Of a DNA stretch of 64,000 nt, positions 1-9,634 are shown piece by piece; within the stretch, counting starts at the first letter, position 1, and every line of letters starts with the position of its first letter. A program made the translations under genes and the position numbers. The stretch comes from Cognatiyoonia sediminum. GTDB lineage: Bacteria; Pseudomonadota; Alphaproteobacteria; Rhodobacterales; Rhodobacteraceae. Under the pieces are notes generated by a model. It had not been told where the DNA came from. It saw only the letters and a program-made list of their open reading frames with translations, and ran no database searches. The stretch spans positions 372,001 to 436,000 of the forward strand of contig NZ_FQXB01000001.1 in NCBI RefSeq assembly GCF_900129845.1. The letters run 5' to 3'.

Positions 1-559
1 TTGCCTCCTGACCTTCGACCAAGGCCACAACGATATCCCCGTCATCCGCAACAGAGGTTTCGCGCACAATCACGATGTCCCCATCATTGATGCCAGCGTT
101 GATCATTGAGTCGCCCTTAACCTCCAACGCGTAATGTTCGCCATTGCCAAGCATTGATTTCGGCACAGCAACATTGTGCGAGGCATGGCTGATCGCTTCA
201 ATCGGCACACCGGCAGCAATCTTACCCATCACCGGAATATCAAGCGACGCCGCCTCAACCGGCATCGCTTGAGGAGGAGTGCTATCTGGTTTGTCGCCTT
301 CGATCACACGCGGGGTAAACCCGGTTGAGCTCGGCCCGCCGAGGCTTTCTGGCAGTTTCACAACTTCCAAAGCACGGGCACGGTGCGCAAGGCGGCGGAT
401 GTAGCCGCGTTCTTCCAGCGCTGTGATCAATCGGTGAATGCCGGATTTGGAGCGTAGATCCAGTGCCTCTTTCATCTCATCAAAGGACGGCGGCACTCCG
501 TCGCGCTGCGTGCGCGTGTGGATGAATTCCAGCAGATCGAGTTGTTTCTTGGTCAGCAT
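1..559 (-). CDS. lexA: LexA repressor, C-terminus cut by window start
   Basis: Repressor of the SOS DNA-damage regulon that self-cleaves when RecA filaments form. 186 residues are visible from ATG at 559. Residues 1-65 (start [12 protein letters not shown]) are the winged-helix DNA-binding domain, followed by a linker and an S24 peptidase fold. The Ala116-Gly117 cleavage pair in KIAAGVP and the catalytic Ser151 in GDSMIN are visible; the catalytic lysine and the rest of the C-terminus lie outside the window. It follows moeA on the same strand after 94 bases, but an exact SOS box upstream implies its own autoregulated promoter. Confidence 0.96.
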   Translation of the reverse strand, partial: MLTKKQLDLLEFIHTRTQRDGVPPSFDEMKEALDLRSKSGIHRLITALEERGYIRRLAHRARALEVVKLPESLGGPSSTGFTPRVIEGDKPDSTPPQAMPVEAASLDIPVMGKIAAGVPIEAISHASHNVAVPKSMLGNGEHYALEVKGDSMINAGINDGDIVIVRETSVADDGDIVVALVEGQEA

Positions 560-606
560 CGAAAACCTCGTGTTTTTGTGCCCATTTTGGGCCATGTTTT
601 GAGTAT

Positions 607-621
607 GTTCTACGCATGTTC
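607..621. promoter_or_regulatory. SOS box (LexA operator) of lexA
   Basis: The sequence reads GTTC-TACGCAT-GTTC, an exact match to the alphaproteobacterial LexA operator GTTC-N7-GTTC. It lies about 50 bases upstream of the lexA start codon in the moeA-lexA gap, the expected place for LexA autoregulation. LexA binding itself is inferred. Confidence 0.9.
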
Positions 622-653
622 TCGTTTTGTGTCAACTCTGGACGCGGTTCAGC

Positions 654-1826
654 TCAGATCAGAACCACCTCCACCGTCTCACCTGCGGCTGTAAGCGGCG
701 CCTTTGGAGGCCGCACGCAGAGGCAATTGGCATCCGACAAAACGGTTAGCAATGCGCTGTCCTGCCGTTCGAATGTCGTGACCTGACCATTCTCGATCCG
801 ACCGCGCATATAGTGTTCACGTGGGCCGTTTACGGGGATGTCTTTTGCGACGATAGCGTTCTGTCGCGGAGCAGCCGCTGCCCCGAGGCCAAGCATTTTG
901 CGCAAAACGGGCAGCACAAAGATATGACCGCAGACCATAGCCGAAACAGGATTCCCGGGAAGCCCGATCATCATCGAACGCCCAAGCCGCCCAGCCATCA
1001 AAGGCTTCCCCGGTCGCATCGCGATTTTGTAAAAGGAACGCGCCATCCCCAAATTAGCAGCCGCCTCGGCCACCAAATCGTGGTCCCCCACAGACGCGCC
1101 GCCAATTGTCACGATCAAATCGGCGTCCAACGCGAGATCGAAGGCGAGTTTCAACGAGGGCAGGTTGTCTTTCGCAATCGGTAGAATCCGCGCATGGCCA
1201 CCGTTGGCATTGACCAAGGTTGCCAAACCATAGCTGTTGGACGCGATGATCTGATCTTGGTTCGGTGTCTCCCCCGGTTGCACCAACTCATCCCCCGTTG
1301 CGATGATCGCCACCACGGGCTTTCGTGTCACGGGTACGCTGGCATGGTTCATCGACGCTAGAAGGGCAATGTCTGACGGGCGCAAAGCGCGTGGAGCTGA
1401 AAAGGTATCACCAGCTTTGAAATCCGCACCGGCGGGGCGAATGTAGAGGTTGGGATCGAGTTTTTCTGCCAAGATGATACGAGCATTATCGCGCTCCACA
1501 TCTTCTTGGATGATGACACGACCAGCGCCAGCGGGTAGGGGCGCGCCAGTGAATATCCGACAGGCCTGACCTTCGGACAAAGTGCCGTTGAACCCATGGC
1601 CTGCGGCGGCTTCCCCGATAACCTCAAAACTGTCTCCTGGGGCCGCTGCATCGCCAAAGATCGCATAGCCGTCCATGGCAGAAGCAGCAAAGGGTGGTTG
1701 GTTCCGTTTGGCGGTCAGGGGGGCCGCCAATACGCGCCCGTTGGCCTCCGATAAAGGAACAACCTCTGTATCTAGCGGCGAGGCGAGCGCAAAGAGCGCC
1801 GACAGGGCCTCTTCAACGGATATCAT
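654..1826 (-). CDS. moeA: Molybdopterin molybdenumtransferase MoeA
   Basis: Inserts molybdate into adenylylated molybdopterin in the last step of molybdenum cofactor synthesis (cytosol). The 390 residues match the usual MoeA length. Family motifs are visible in order: PPF and SAMDGYA (residues 44-55), ATGDELV (176-182), GGASVGDHD (242-250), KIAMRPGKP (267-275) and GLPGNPVSA (288-296). The start ATG overlaps the stop of moaC by four bases (ATGA), so the two are probably translationally coupled. It is the last gene of the trp-moa run before lexA. Confidence 0.97.
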   Translation of the reverse strand: MISVEEALSALFALASPLDTEVVPLSEANGRVLAAPLTAKRNQPPFAASAMDGYAIFGDAAAPGDSFEVIGEAAAGHGFNGTLSEGQACRIFTGAPLPAGAGRVIIQEDVERDNARIILAEKLDPNLYIRPAGADFKAGDTFSAPRALRPSDIALLASMNHASVPVTRKPVVAIIATGDELVQPGETPNQDQIIASNSYGLATLVNANGGHARILPIAKDNLPSLKLAFDLALDADLIVTIGGASVGDHDLVAEAAANLGMARSFYKIAMRPGKPLMAGRLGRSMMIGLPGNPVSAMVCGHIFVLPVLRKMLGLGAAAAPRQNAIVAKDIPVNGPREHYMRGRIENGQVTTFERQDSALLTVLSDANCLCVRPPKAPLTAAGETVEVVLI

Positions 1827-2296
1827 GGATTTTCAAACCGTCCCGATTTGCCGCCATCCTTTAGCGTCACTTTGATGCCGCCGATGACCATATCCTTCTG
1901 CACCGCTTTCACCATGTCATGCACGGTCAGTGCCGCAGTCGATACGGCCGTCAGCGCTTCCATCTCCACACCTGTTTTGCCAGTAGTCTTAACGGTGGCG
2001 GAAATACGCACGCCGGGCAAGTCGTCGTCCGGCTCCAACGCAACGCTGACTTTCGTGATCGGCAGCGGATGGCAAAGCGGGATCAAATCTGCTGTCTTTT
2101 TTGCGCCCATAATCCCAGCAAGACGCGCGATCCCTAAAACATCACCTTTTTCCGCGCGCCCCTCTTTGATCAGCGCGAGGGTCTCAGCCGTCATCGTGAC
2201 GTATCCCTCCGCCATAGCAATCCGCGATGTGATCTCTTTGTCAGAGACGTCGACCATATGGGCCTTACCGCTGTCGTCAAAGTGGCTGAGGGCCAT
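1823..2296 (-). CDS. moaC: Cyclic pyranopterin monophosphate synthase MoaC
   Basis: Converts the MoaA product into cyclic pyranopterin monophosphate, the first committed molybdopterin intermediate. The 157-residue protein has the family opening ([18 protein letters not shown]), the LCHPLP loop and the [12 protein letters not shown] segment. ATG at 2296 is chosen because it overlaps the trpC stop (TGATG) and fits the family N-terminus; a GTG one codon upstream is also possible. Sits between trpC and moeA with overlaps on both sides, so all three are probably one transcript. Confidence 0.96.
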   Translation of the reverse strand: MALSHFDDSGKAHMVDVSDKEITSRIAMAEGYVTMTAETLALIKEGRAEKGDVLGIARLAGIMGAKKTADLIPLCHPLPITKVSVALEPDDDLPGVRISATVKTTGKTGVEMEALTAVSTAALTVHDMVKAVQKDMVIGGIKVTLKDGGKSGRFENP

Positions 2297-3108
2297 CACA
2301 TCCCCGATGCTGTCAGAGGTTTCGACAAAAGTTCTCGCGTGGCGGTCGTGACGTCGTCCTGCCGCATCAGGCTTTCACCAATCAGGAAGGTGCGCGCGCC
2401 ATATCGAGCCATATCCGCCAGGTCGTCAGGCGTGAACAACCCGCTTTCGCAGACGATCATACGATCGGCTGGCACCTGCCGGCTAAGTTCTCTTGTCGTG
2501 TCCAATGTCACGTCAAAGGTTTTGAGATTGCGGTTGTTAATCCCCATCAAAGGCGATTTGAGATGACAAGCGCGTTCCAATTCCTCGGCGTTATGAACTT
2601 CCAGCAAGACATCCATGCCCCAGCTAATAGCGGCATCTTCCAGTTCCTGAGCTTGCGCGTCACTGACACTGGCGAGAATGATCAAGATGCAATCCGCATG
2701 AAGCGCGCGGGCTTCGGCGACCTGATAGGTGTCATACATGAAGTCTTTGCGCAGGGCGGGCAGGGATACCGCCGATCGTGCGGCCGTCAGGAAACTGTCA
2801 TCGCCCTGAAAGCTCGGCCCGTCTGTAAGAACCGAAAGGCATGTTGCCCCTCCGTCCTCATAAGCTTTCGCCAATGCGGGCGGGTCAAAATCCGGCCGGA
2901 TCAACCCTTTGGAGGGGCTGGCTTTCTTGATTTCAGCGATCAGGCCGTATCCCTGACGGCTCGCTTCGACCAACCGCTTGTGAAAGCCGCGCGTTTCTGG
3001 CGCATCCTTGGCGCGGGCCTCAACCTCGCCAATCGGCATGGCCTCTTTGCACGCGGCGATATGGTCCAGCTTATAGGCTTTGATCTTGTCCAGAATGGTG
3101 TCGGTCAT
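2296..3108 (-). CDS. trpC: Indole-3-glycerol phosphate synthase TrpC
   Basis: Catalyses ring closure of CdRP to indole-3-glycerol phosphate in tryptophan synthesis. 270 residues form a TIM barrel; visible motifs are [12 protein letters not shown] (57-68, phosphate and substrate lysines), RKDF (120-123), GINNRNL and the CESGL loop. An in-frame upstream extension exists, but ATG at 3108 gives the normal N-terminus [13 protein letters not shown] and overlaps the ung stop by four bases. A stand-alone enzyme not fused to TrpF. Coupled to ung upstream and moaC downstream. Confidence 0.97.
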   Translation of the reverse strand: MTDTILDKIKAYKLDHIAACKEAMPIGEVEARAKDAPETRGFHKRLVEASRQGYGLIAEIKKASPSKGLIRPDFDPPALAKAYEDGGATCLSVLTDGPSFQGDDSFLTAARSAVSLPALRKDFMYDTYQVAEARALHADCILIILASVSDAQAQELEDAAISWGMDVLLEVHNAEELERACHLKSPLMGINNRNLKTFDVTLDTTRELSRQVPADRMIVCESGLFTPDDLADMARYGARTFLIGESLMRQDDVTTATRELLSKPLTASGM

Positions 3109-3749
3109 GCGCCTACCCAAGTGATTGGTTCCTGACCTTGATCCATAAGCCACTGGTTGACGGTTGAAAATGGCCGAGAGCCGAAAAATCCACGGTAAGC
3201 CGACAAGGGCGACGGGTGCGCGGTTTCGATTTTAAGGTGATACGCGGCCAAATCCTGACCAAACCCCTGCGCATGTTTGCCCCACAGCAGCCACGCGCGC
3301 GGGGCTTCATCCAATCGCGCGACGACCTGTCGAGTAAGCTCGGACCATCCGAGTTTTGCATGTGATCCGGCCTCATGAGGGCGCACGGTCAGCGCGGTAT
3401 TCAATAAAAGAACGCCTTGATCCGCCCAGTGATGCAGATCGGGTGAGCTTGGGTTTTCGCCAAGATCACTTTCCATCTCTTTGAAAATATTGAGTATTGA
3501 TTTGGGGAACGGCGTAGTTCCTTCTTCGGCTGAAAAGGCGAGCCCATGGGCGTGTCCGGGCGTCGGGTACGGATCTTGGCCAAGGATTAAGACGCGGCAA
3601 TCCTCGGGTTGCACACGCTCAAGTGCGGCGAAAACCTGATGCTCAGGCGGCAAAAACTGCTGTCCCGCCAACGCCGCTTCGATGGAAGGCAATGCGTCCG
3701 CAAAAAACGGCAAGTCGCCCCAAGTGCCCAGACGGCTGAGATCGAACAC
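3105..3749 (-). CDS. ung: Uracil-DNA glycosylase (family 1)
   Basis: Removes uracil from DNA to start base-excision repair. The 214-residue protein carries the family-1 water-activating motif GQDPYP (57-62, catalytic Asp59) and the DNA-intercalating [11 protein letters not shown] loop (178-188). It starts at GTG, which overlaps the trpD stop by one base (TAGTG), and its own stop overlaps the trpC ATG by four bases. It therefore sits inside the trp operon and is likely co-translated with trpD and trpC, an unusual place for a repair enzyme. Confidence 0.96.
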   Translation of the reverse strand: MFDLSRLGTWGDLPFFADALPSIEAALAGQQFLPPEHQVFAALERVQPEDCRVLILGQDPYPTPGHAHGLAFSAEEGTTPFPKSILNIFKEMESDLGENPSSPDLHHWADQGVLLLNTALTVRPHEAGSHAKLGWSELTRQVVARLDEAPRAWLLWGKHAQGFGQDLAAYHLKIETAHPSPLSAYRGFFGSRPFSTVNQWLMDQGQEPITWVGA

Positions 3750-4768
3750 TAGGCTGCGGAAGTCACGCGAGCCAAGGCCTCAACAGCCGCCTTGGCTTTT
3801 CCGCTGTCGATGCTTTCCGCCGCAAGGCCGACACCTTCTTTCAGATCAGAGGCCCGTTCTGCCACGACCAATGCTGCAGCCGCATTGAACAAAACAGCGT
3901 CGCGATAGGCGTTCTGCGCACCATCCAAGATCGCCCTGAACGCTTCAGCATTCTCAGCAGGGGTTCCGCCGAGAATGTCCTTAAACGGATGCTCCGGCAA
4001 ACCAGCATCTTCAGGGTGAACCTCTTTAGAGACGATTTTGCCATCTGGCGTCAGCGCCGCAACCGCGCTCGTCCCGCAGATCGTCAGTTCATCCGTCCCG
4101 TCTGATCCATGCACCAGCCAAGCCGCTTCGGAACCAAGCTCCTTCAACGTCTCTGCCATTGGGAAAATCAAATCGGGCGCAAAGGCTCCTGTGAGCTGAC
4201 GCTTCGCTCCGGCCGGATTTGTCAATGGCCCCAAGATGTTAAAGATCGTTTTGCATCCTAGTTCCTGCCGCACCGGCATCACATGCCGCACGGCTGGATG
4301 GTGCATTGGGGCCATCATGAAGCCAATGTTTGCTTCTTTCAGCGCCGCCTCAACCACCTCTGGCCCGACCATGATGTTGACACCCATCTCAGTCAGAATG
4401 TCACCCGCACCGGAAAGGGACGACAAGTTTTTGTTGCCATGCTTAGCCACAGGCACACCGGCCCCGGCCACAACAAAGGCTGTCGCGGTCGAGATGTTCA
4501 GCGTTTTCATCCCGTCACCGCCGGTGCCGACAATATCAATCGCGCCTTCTGGGGCTGCCACCGGATTACACCGGTCACGCATCACAGCCGCCGCCGCTGC
4601 ATATTCCGCCACCGATTCACCACGTGCCCGCATTGCCATCAGCAAACCGCCGATTTGGGATGGCAGGGCCTCGCCATCAAAAAGCAGGACAAAGGCGGCT
4701 TCGGCCTGCACGCGGGACAGTGGACCTTCGCTCGCCGCAAAGATCAAAGGCTTCATTGCGTCGCTCAT
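3749..4768 (-). CDS. trpD: Anthranilate phosphoribosyltransferase TrpD
   Basis: Transfers phosphoribose from PRPP to anthranilate, the second step of tryptophan synthesis. 339 residues, normal length. The PRPP and Mg-binding motifs are visible: GTGGD (81-85), NIST (91-94) and KHGN (109-112); here KHGN is followed by KNLSS rather than the more usual RSVSS. The start overlaps the trpG stop by four bases. TrpG and TrpD are separate proteins, not fused as in enterobacteria. Confidence 0.97.
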   Translation of the reverse strand: MSDAMKPLIFAASEGPLSRVQAEAAFVLLFDGEALPSQIGGLLMAMRARGESVAEYAAAAAVMRDRCNPVAAPEGAIDIVGTGGDGMKTLNISTATAFVVAGAGVPVAKHGNKNLSSLSGAGDILTEMGVNIMVGPEVVEAALKEANIGFMMAPMHHPAVRHVMPVRQELGCKTIFNILGPLTNPAGAKRQLTGAFAPDLIFPMAETLKELGSEAAWLVHGSDGTDELTICGTSAVAALTPDGKIVSKEVHPEDAGLPEHPFKDILGGTPAENAEAFRAILDGAQNAYRDAVLFNAAAALVVAERASDLKEGVGLAAESIDSGKAKAAVEALARVTSAA

Positions 4769-5346
4769 GCTGGCACCTTTGCAAGATCAAGGAAGTTTTG
4801 CAGCAAGGCATGGCCATGCTCTGACGCTATCGATTCTGGGTGGAACTGCACCCCATGGATCGGCAGCGTCTTGTGCTGTAGCCCCATGATTGTGCCATCC
4901 TCAAGCTCTGCCGTGATCTCCAAAGCATCCGGAAACGTCTCGCGCTCCACGACCAAAGAATGATACCGCGTCGCCTCAAACGAGGCTGGCAGACCTTTGA
5001 ACAGCCCTTTACCGTCATTTTTCATGGTGCCCATCTTGCCATGCACAATCTCGTGGCACCGCACGACTTTTCCGCCAAAGACCTCACCAATCGTTTGGTG
5101 CCCAAGGCACACGCCCATCAGCGGCGTCCGTGTCTCTGCCGCAGCTTCCGTGAGGGCCAGACATATGCCCGCTTGCGCCGGATCGCACGGCCCCGGGGAC
5201 AGCATGATCATTTCAGGCTTCAGCCCCATGGCCTCTTGCACATTCAGCGCATCATTGCGGTGCACAACCACATCTGCACCCAATTCGCCAAGGTAGTGCA
5301 CAAGGTTATAGGTAAAACTGTCGTAGTTATCGATGAGCAAAAGCAT
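4765..5346 (-). CDS. trpG: Anthranilate synthase component II (glutaminase) TrpG
   Basis: Glutamine amidotransferase subunit that supplies ammonia to TrpE for anthranilate synthesis. The 193-residue class I glutaminase has the triad: Cys80 in GVCLGHQ, His169 and Glu171 in HPES, plus the oxyanion loop SPGPCDP (50-56). First gene of the leftward run trpG-trpD-ung-trpC-moaC-moeA. Its partner trpE is not adjacent but 2.8 kb upstream on the same strand, beyond the oppositely oriented gene at 5475-6941. Confidence 0.96.
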   Translation of the reverse strand: MLLLIDNYDSFTYNLVHYLGELGADVVVHRNDALNVQEAMGLKPEMIMLSPGPCDPAQAGICLALTEAAAETRTPLMGVCLGHQTIGEVFGGKVVRCHEIVHGKMGTMKNDGKGLFKGLPASFEATRYHSLVVERETFPDALEITAELEDGTIMGLQHKTLPIHGVQFHPESIASEHGHALLQNFLDLAKVPA

Positions 5347-5474
5347 GGTCAGGGTTCGCCGGTTTTGAAATAAGGGCTACCGCAACAGGCATCTGTCGGG
5401 GTATGGTTGCGCCAATACATGGGCCATGCGGCAAGACCGCGTCAAGGCCGGGCAGGCAAACAAGGGGCAGTCAG

Positions 5475-6941
5475 GTGCTAAAGTCACTTCTTTCGGGTGC
5501 TTTTCTCGCTGTGGTTTTAGGGGCGATCCTTTTGGTGTCGCTTTCCATTGTAGCACCTGCGCCAATTTCCAACGTGCCACCCGAAACGCCACAGACCGAA
5601 GTGCCGGTAGTTGCTGAGGTTCCTCAGACCGAAGCGCCCGAAATCGAAGCAGCAGAAACAGATGCTGATGCGTCTGCTCCGGCGACTGTACCGGCCGTGG
5701 ACGAACCACAGATTGAAACCGCATCTGACGTATTGGACACCACACCGCTAGAGGTGCCGGACACCGCATCGATCGAAGGCGGGCTTGTTGATCCAGAAGA
5801 GGCCGAGGCGCCTAACGTCGCCAGCAGCAGCGAAACTCCCGTCGAGCCATCAGAACCTCTAAGCAGCATCCAAACGCCCACGCTTGAACAGGATGTAGCT
5901 GTGTCGACAGTTCCGGCTGATCCGATTGTTGTCCCTGAACCGGAGACTGAACAGGTCGAACTGACGCAACCCGAAACGACCGAAGATCAAGAGATCACAG
6001 AAGAACCGGTGATCGTTGAGACGACGGACCCTGAACCACCAATTATTGAAAACGACACTGCTGCCACTGAGCCTCAAGATCAGTCCATCGAAACGGCAGA
6101 ACCCGCTCCGACCACCGATGACGAACCAACCGTCACAGCGGGCGTTGCCACAACATCGTCCGGCCTTCCAACGGGCACCTCAGGCGTGCGCGTGAACCGG
6201 ATCATTGGAAGCCAACCCGAGGCAGAAGCTGAAACCGCGGCACCTGCCGAGATCGATCCAAATGCGCCTGCACTGCAGCGGTATGCGGCGACGTTCGAAA
6301 ATCCAGACGGAACACCGACGGTTTCTCTCGTCCTATTGGATGATCCCGCGCTGGCAAGCGGCGCTGACCTCATTCGCCTCTTGCCGTTCCCCGTTACGCT
6401 CGTCGTCGATAGCGGCACACCTGATGCCATTTCTCGCATGACGGCGTTCCGCGATGCCGGTGCCGAGGTCGCGCTCAGAGCACAGTTTCCAGCTGGCGCA
6501 CTACCGTCCGACGTCGAAGTCACGCTCCAGTCCGCGCTCGAAGCCGTCCCCGAAGCGGTGGCCTTTGTCGATGAAGGAGGAACAGGCCTTCAATCGAGCC
6601 GCGATGTCACAAACCAAACCATTGAAGCGATGGCCGAAGATGGCCGCGGCCTAGTGATCTTTCCCAAAGGCCTCAATTCAGCGCTCAGAACCGCTCAGTC
6701 CGAAGGCGTTCCTGCCGCCGCGATCTACCGCGACCTGGATGGAGATGGCCAAGATGCTCGCGTGATCCGCCGGTTCGTTGATCAAGCCGCCTTCCGCGCC
6801 CGCCAAGACGGCAGCGTCATCCTTCTCGCACGTTTGCGGCCAGAGACGTTGGACGCGCTTGTCGGATGGGATGCCGCCAACAATCGCGGCCAAGTGGTTC
6901 TCGCACCGCTCTCGGCGGTCTTGGCACCTGCGGCGAACTAG
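5475..6941 (+). CDS. Divergent polysaccharide deacetylase family protein (YibQ-like)
   Basis: A 488-residue envelope protein. GTG at 5475 is preferred because AAGGGG precedes it and it places one hydrophobic segment (about residues 7-27) at the N-terminus; earlier in-frame starts would add a polar extension. Then comes a long acidic, Pro/Thr/Glu-rich low-complexity stretch (about 30-235), probably a flexible periplasmic spacer. The C-terminal 220 residues resemble the divergent polysaccharide deacetylase (DUF610/YibQ) fold, but the metal triad of classical deacetylases is not evident, so catalysis is uncertain. Divergent from trpG. Confidence 0.72.
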   Translation: MLKSLLSGAFLAVVLGAILLVSLSIVAPAPISNVPPETPQTEVPVVAEVPQTEAPEIEAAETDADASAPATVPAVDEPQIETASDVLDTTPLEVPDTASIEGGLVDPEEAEAPNVASSSETPVEPSEPLSSIQTPTLEQDVAVSTVPADPIVVPEPETEQVELTQPETTEDQEITEEPVIVETTDPEPPIIENDTAATEPQDQSIETAEPAPTTDDEPTVTAGVATTSSGLPTGTSGVRVNRIIGSQPEAEAETAAPAEIDPNAPALQRYAATFENPDGTPTVSLVLLDDPALASGADLIRLLPFPVTLVVDSGTPDAISRMTAFRDAGAEVALRAQFPAGALPSDVEVTLQSALEAVPEAVAFVDEGGTGLQSSRDVTNQTIEAMAEDGRGLVIFPKGLNSALRTAQSEGVPAAAIYRDLDGDGQDARVIRRFVDQAAFRARQDGSVILLARLRPETLDALVGWDAANNRGQVVLAPLSAVLAPAAN

Positions 6942-6978
6942 CCCCGGCAATTCAAAGCCATTCCGTCAATAGTTGCTT

Positions 6979-7026
6979 CCGGATCGCTTGCGATCCGGTT
7001 CGCGCCCGACCCCGCCCCCCAGGGCG
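6979..7026. repeat. Dispersed palindromic repeat, copy 1
   Basis: A 20-base palindrome CCGGATCGCTTGCGATCCGG (6979-6998) followed by a C-rich arm ending CCCCCCAGGGCG. The same composite element occurs in inverted orientation at 43553-43598. Lies between convergent genes. Confidence 0.75.
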
Positions 7027-7147
7027 AGTGCGAAATGGAGATGTTTGTAAGAGATTGAACCTTCTGCTCTTTGAGCAAAGTCAGCGCAAATTCAGGGCCG
7101 CCCTCGGGGCCGGGCTCGAACCTTTTGTTACGCCTTTCATTGCCGCG

Positions 7148-8050
7148 TCACAAAGACCCCCGGAAAATCCGCCCGTCCGTCACCAACAACCCAACCGCAA
7201 TCAGCGCAAACCCGATCCAAGCTGTCAGCGTCATCACTTCGCCTAGGAACAAAACCCCAAGCGCAATGGCGAATGGTGGGATCAGCAGCGTGACCAACAT
7301 CAAATTCGCAGCCCCCGCCCTCACCAAAACGGCGAAATACAAAAGATAGGCCAAAACGGTGGACAGCATCACAAGCCCAAGCATCGCCGCAAATACGGTC
7401 GCGGACATCTCAAACTTTGGCACGCCATCGACCAAAAAGACCAATGGCACCATCAAGACCGTGCTGCCCGCAATCATGCCAAGAGCGTTAACCAAAGGCG
7501 GCTGTCTGCCCAATTTCGTGCGTCCCCAAACGCTGGCCAACGAATAGGACACACCCGCTAGCAAGATCGCAAACTGCCCAATATTGGCAAGGCTCAGGCT
7601 TTGCAACGCATCAGGCCCAACGATCACCGCAACGCCTGCCACCCCAAAAAGTGCGCCAAAGATCTTAGGCGCAGTTAGGGGTTCGTCTTTCAACAACAAA
7701 CCCGCAATAACCGCGCCCGAAATCGCGGTCATCCCATTCAAGATCGACGCCAGCCCGCTATCGATCTGCGTTTGCCCCCAAAAGATCAGCGTGAAAGGAA
7801 TCGCATTGTTCAACGCGCCCATCACCAGATATGCGCCCCAAACCTTGGGGTCCGTTGGGATCGGCACGCCAGCGAATTTCACCACCACAAACAACATCGG
7901 CAAGGCCCACAGAACACGGTGAAGCGTCACCGTCATGGGCGAAAGTTCGGTCAAGGCAATCTCAGCAAAGAAAAACGACCCGCCCCAAACCGCAGCCAAG
8001 GCCAGAAGCATCAGCAATGAGGGCAGGGTGAGTTGCGGTGGGCTTGACAT
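7148..8050 (-). CDS. EamA/DMT-superfamily transporter
   Basis: Inner-membrane permease of the drug/metabolite transporter superfamily; substrate unknown. The 300 residues contain two EamA repeats with about ten hydrophobic helices. The first repeat has the AAVWGGSFFF opening and the second ends in GFALIAVGLLV. It lies 69 bases downstream of trpE on the same strand and may be cotranscribed; a role in amino-acid or aromatic-metabolite efflux is possible but only inferred from position. A second, distinct EamA gene is at 23672-24562. Confidence 0.88.
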   Translation of the reverse strand: MSSPPQLTLPSLLMLLALAAVWGGSFFFAEIALTELSPMTVTLHRVLWALPMLFVVVKFAGVPIPTDPKVWGAYLVMGALNNAIPFTLIFWGQTQIDSGLASILNGMTAISGAVIAGLLLKDEPLTAPKIFGALFGVAGVAVIVGPDALQSLSLANIGQFAILLAGVSYSLASVWGRTKLGRQPPLVNALGMIAGSTVLMVPLVFLVDGVPKFEMSATVFAAMLGLVMLSTVLAYLLYFAVLVRAGAANLMLVTLLIPPFAIALGVLFLGEVMTLTAWIGFALIAVGLLVTDGRIFRGSL

Positions 8051-8119
8051 GTCAGTGCCTTCGGTATGTCACCGAAACCCTAGCCATCAAAAGAAACCGG
8101 CGCGACCCGAAACTTGCGT

Positions 8120-9628
8120 TTAGCTGTTGCCGTCACCACTGAACATCGCTGCATCTGCCGCCGCTTTACGGATCGCGTTCGATTTGTGAACGGTTTCCAT
8201 ATATTCCGCCTGTGGATCGCTGTCATAAACGACCCCGCCACCGGCTTGGATATAGAGCTTTTGATCCTGCACAACGGCCGTGCGCAGCGCGATGCACATA
8301 TCCATATCGCCATTGACCGAGAAATAGCCGCAGCCGCCGCCATAAACGCCACGTTTTTCAGGCTCCAACTCGTCAATGATCTCCATCGCACGAACCTTCG
8401 GAGCGCCAGAGACTGTTCCCGCGGGCATGCCCGCAAAGAAAGCAGACAGGGCGTCTTGATCCTCGGCCAACTCGCCCGTCACGTTCGACACGATGTGCAT
8501 CACGTGGCTGTAGCGTTCGATGATGAACTGCTCGGTCGGTTTCACGGTGCCAACTTTCGACACTTTGCCAGTGTCATTCCGCCCCAGATCAAGCAGCATC
8601 AAATGCTCTGCCATCTCTTTTTTGTCAGCCAGCAAATCTGCTTCATTCGCGTCGTCTTCTGCTGGTGTTGCGCCACGTGGGCGCGTGCCTGCGATAGGCC
8701 GGATCGTCACCTCATTGCCAAAGACCCGCACAAGGATTTCCGGCGAGGCCCCGACAACCTGAAAACCACCGAAGTTGAAGTAGAACATGAACGGCGACGG
8801 GTTTGTCCGCCGCAGCGACCTATACAGCGCAAAGGGCGGTTCGCGGAAATCTTGCGTCCAGCGTTGCGACGGCACCACCTGAAAAATGTCACCGGCACGG
8901 ATGTATTCCTTGGCCTTTTCCACCGCGTCCAAATACCCCTTATGGGTGAAATTCGATGTGGGTTCTGCTACAGGCGCCGGATTGGAGATGTCGCGCTGTG
9001 CAGGCACCGCGCGTTCCAACGCCCGCTGCGCATCCATGACACGTTCCGCCGCTTGCGCATATGCGGCACGGGCGCCGAGGCCCGAATTGGCCCAAGCGGG
9101 GGCCACCAAAATCACATCACCCTTCACGCCGTCCAAAACCGCAACCACGGCTGGCCGCATCATCACCGCGTCGGGCAGGCCAAGGGGATCAGGGTTGATG
9201 TCAGGTAAATGCTCGATCAACCGAATGGTGTCGTAGCCCAGATACCCAAAAAGCCCGGCAGAGGCGGCGGGCAAACCCTCTGGTAAGTCGATCCGGCTTT
9301 CGGCGATCAATGCGCGCAGGGCGGTCAGCGGATCATCATCGCAGGGTGTAAACGCGTCCGGATCAAATCGTGCATCGCGGTTGATCTGGCTCTCTGTGCC
9401 ACGACATTTCCAGATCACGTCCGGATTCATACCCACAATAGAATAACGCCCACGGACTTCTCCGCCTGTCACGCTCTCCAACACAAAGCTGTCTTTGCCC
9501 GCATCCGACAGCTTCAAAATCAGCGAGACTGGCGTGTCCAGATCAGCGGCAAGGCGGGTATAAACCACCTGATTTTCGCCCGCCTCATAGGCTTTGGCGA
9601 AGTCCTCATATGACGGGTGCAGTGCCAT
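8120..9628 (-). CDS. trpE: Anthranilate synthase component I TrpE
   Basis: Makes anthranilate from chorismate with ammonia from TrpG. 502 residues, usual length. The N-terminal domain has the LES motif (50-52) associated with tryptophan feedback inhibition; the C-terminal chorismate-binding domain shows PIAGTRPRG, LDLGRND and GTVSGAPKVRAMEIID. Starts six bases after the stop of the ppiD-like gene, so both are probably one transcript. No tryptophan-rich leader peptide or attenuator can exist in that gap, so control is probably by feedback or at an upstream promoter. Confidence 0.98.
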   Translation of the reverse strand: MALHPSYEDFAKAYEAGENQVVYTRLAADLDTPVSLILKLSDAGKDSFVLESVTGGEVRGRYSIVGMNPDVIWKCRGTESQINRDARFDPDAFTPCDDDPLTALRALIAESRIDLPEGLPAASAGLFGYLGYDTIRLIEHLPDINPDPLGLPDAVMMRPAVVAVLDGVKGDVILVAPAWANSGLGARAAYAQAAERVMDAQRALERAVPAQRDISNPAPVAEPTSNFTHKGYLDAVEKAKEYIRAGDIFQVVPSQRWTQDFREPPFALYRSLRRTNPSPFMFYFNFGGFQVVGASPEILVRVFGNEVTIRPIAGTRPRGATPAEDDANEADLLADKKEMAEHLMLLDLGRNDTGKVSKVGTVKPTEQFIIERYSHVMHIVSNVTGELAEDQDALSAFFAGMPAGTVSGAPKVRAMEIIDELEPEKRGVYGGGCGYFSVNGDMDMCIALRTAVVQDQKLYIQAGGGVVYDSDPQAEYMETVHKSNAIRKAAADAAMFSGDGNS

Positions 9629-9634
9629 TTTGTC

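Noticed and set aside
8114-9208. Antisense frame opposite trpE (364 codons)
   Set aside because: His/Arg-rich peptide typical of reading GC-rich code backwards; trpE is unquestionable.
9629-9634. Tryptophan attenuator before trpE
   Set aside because: Only six bases separate trpE from the upstream gene; no leader peptide possible.
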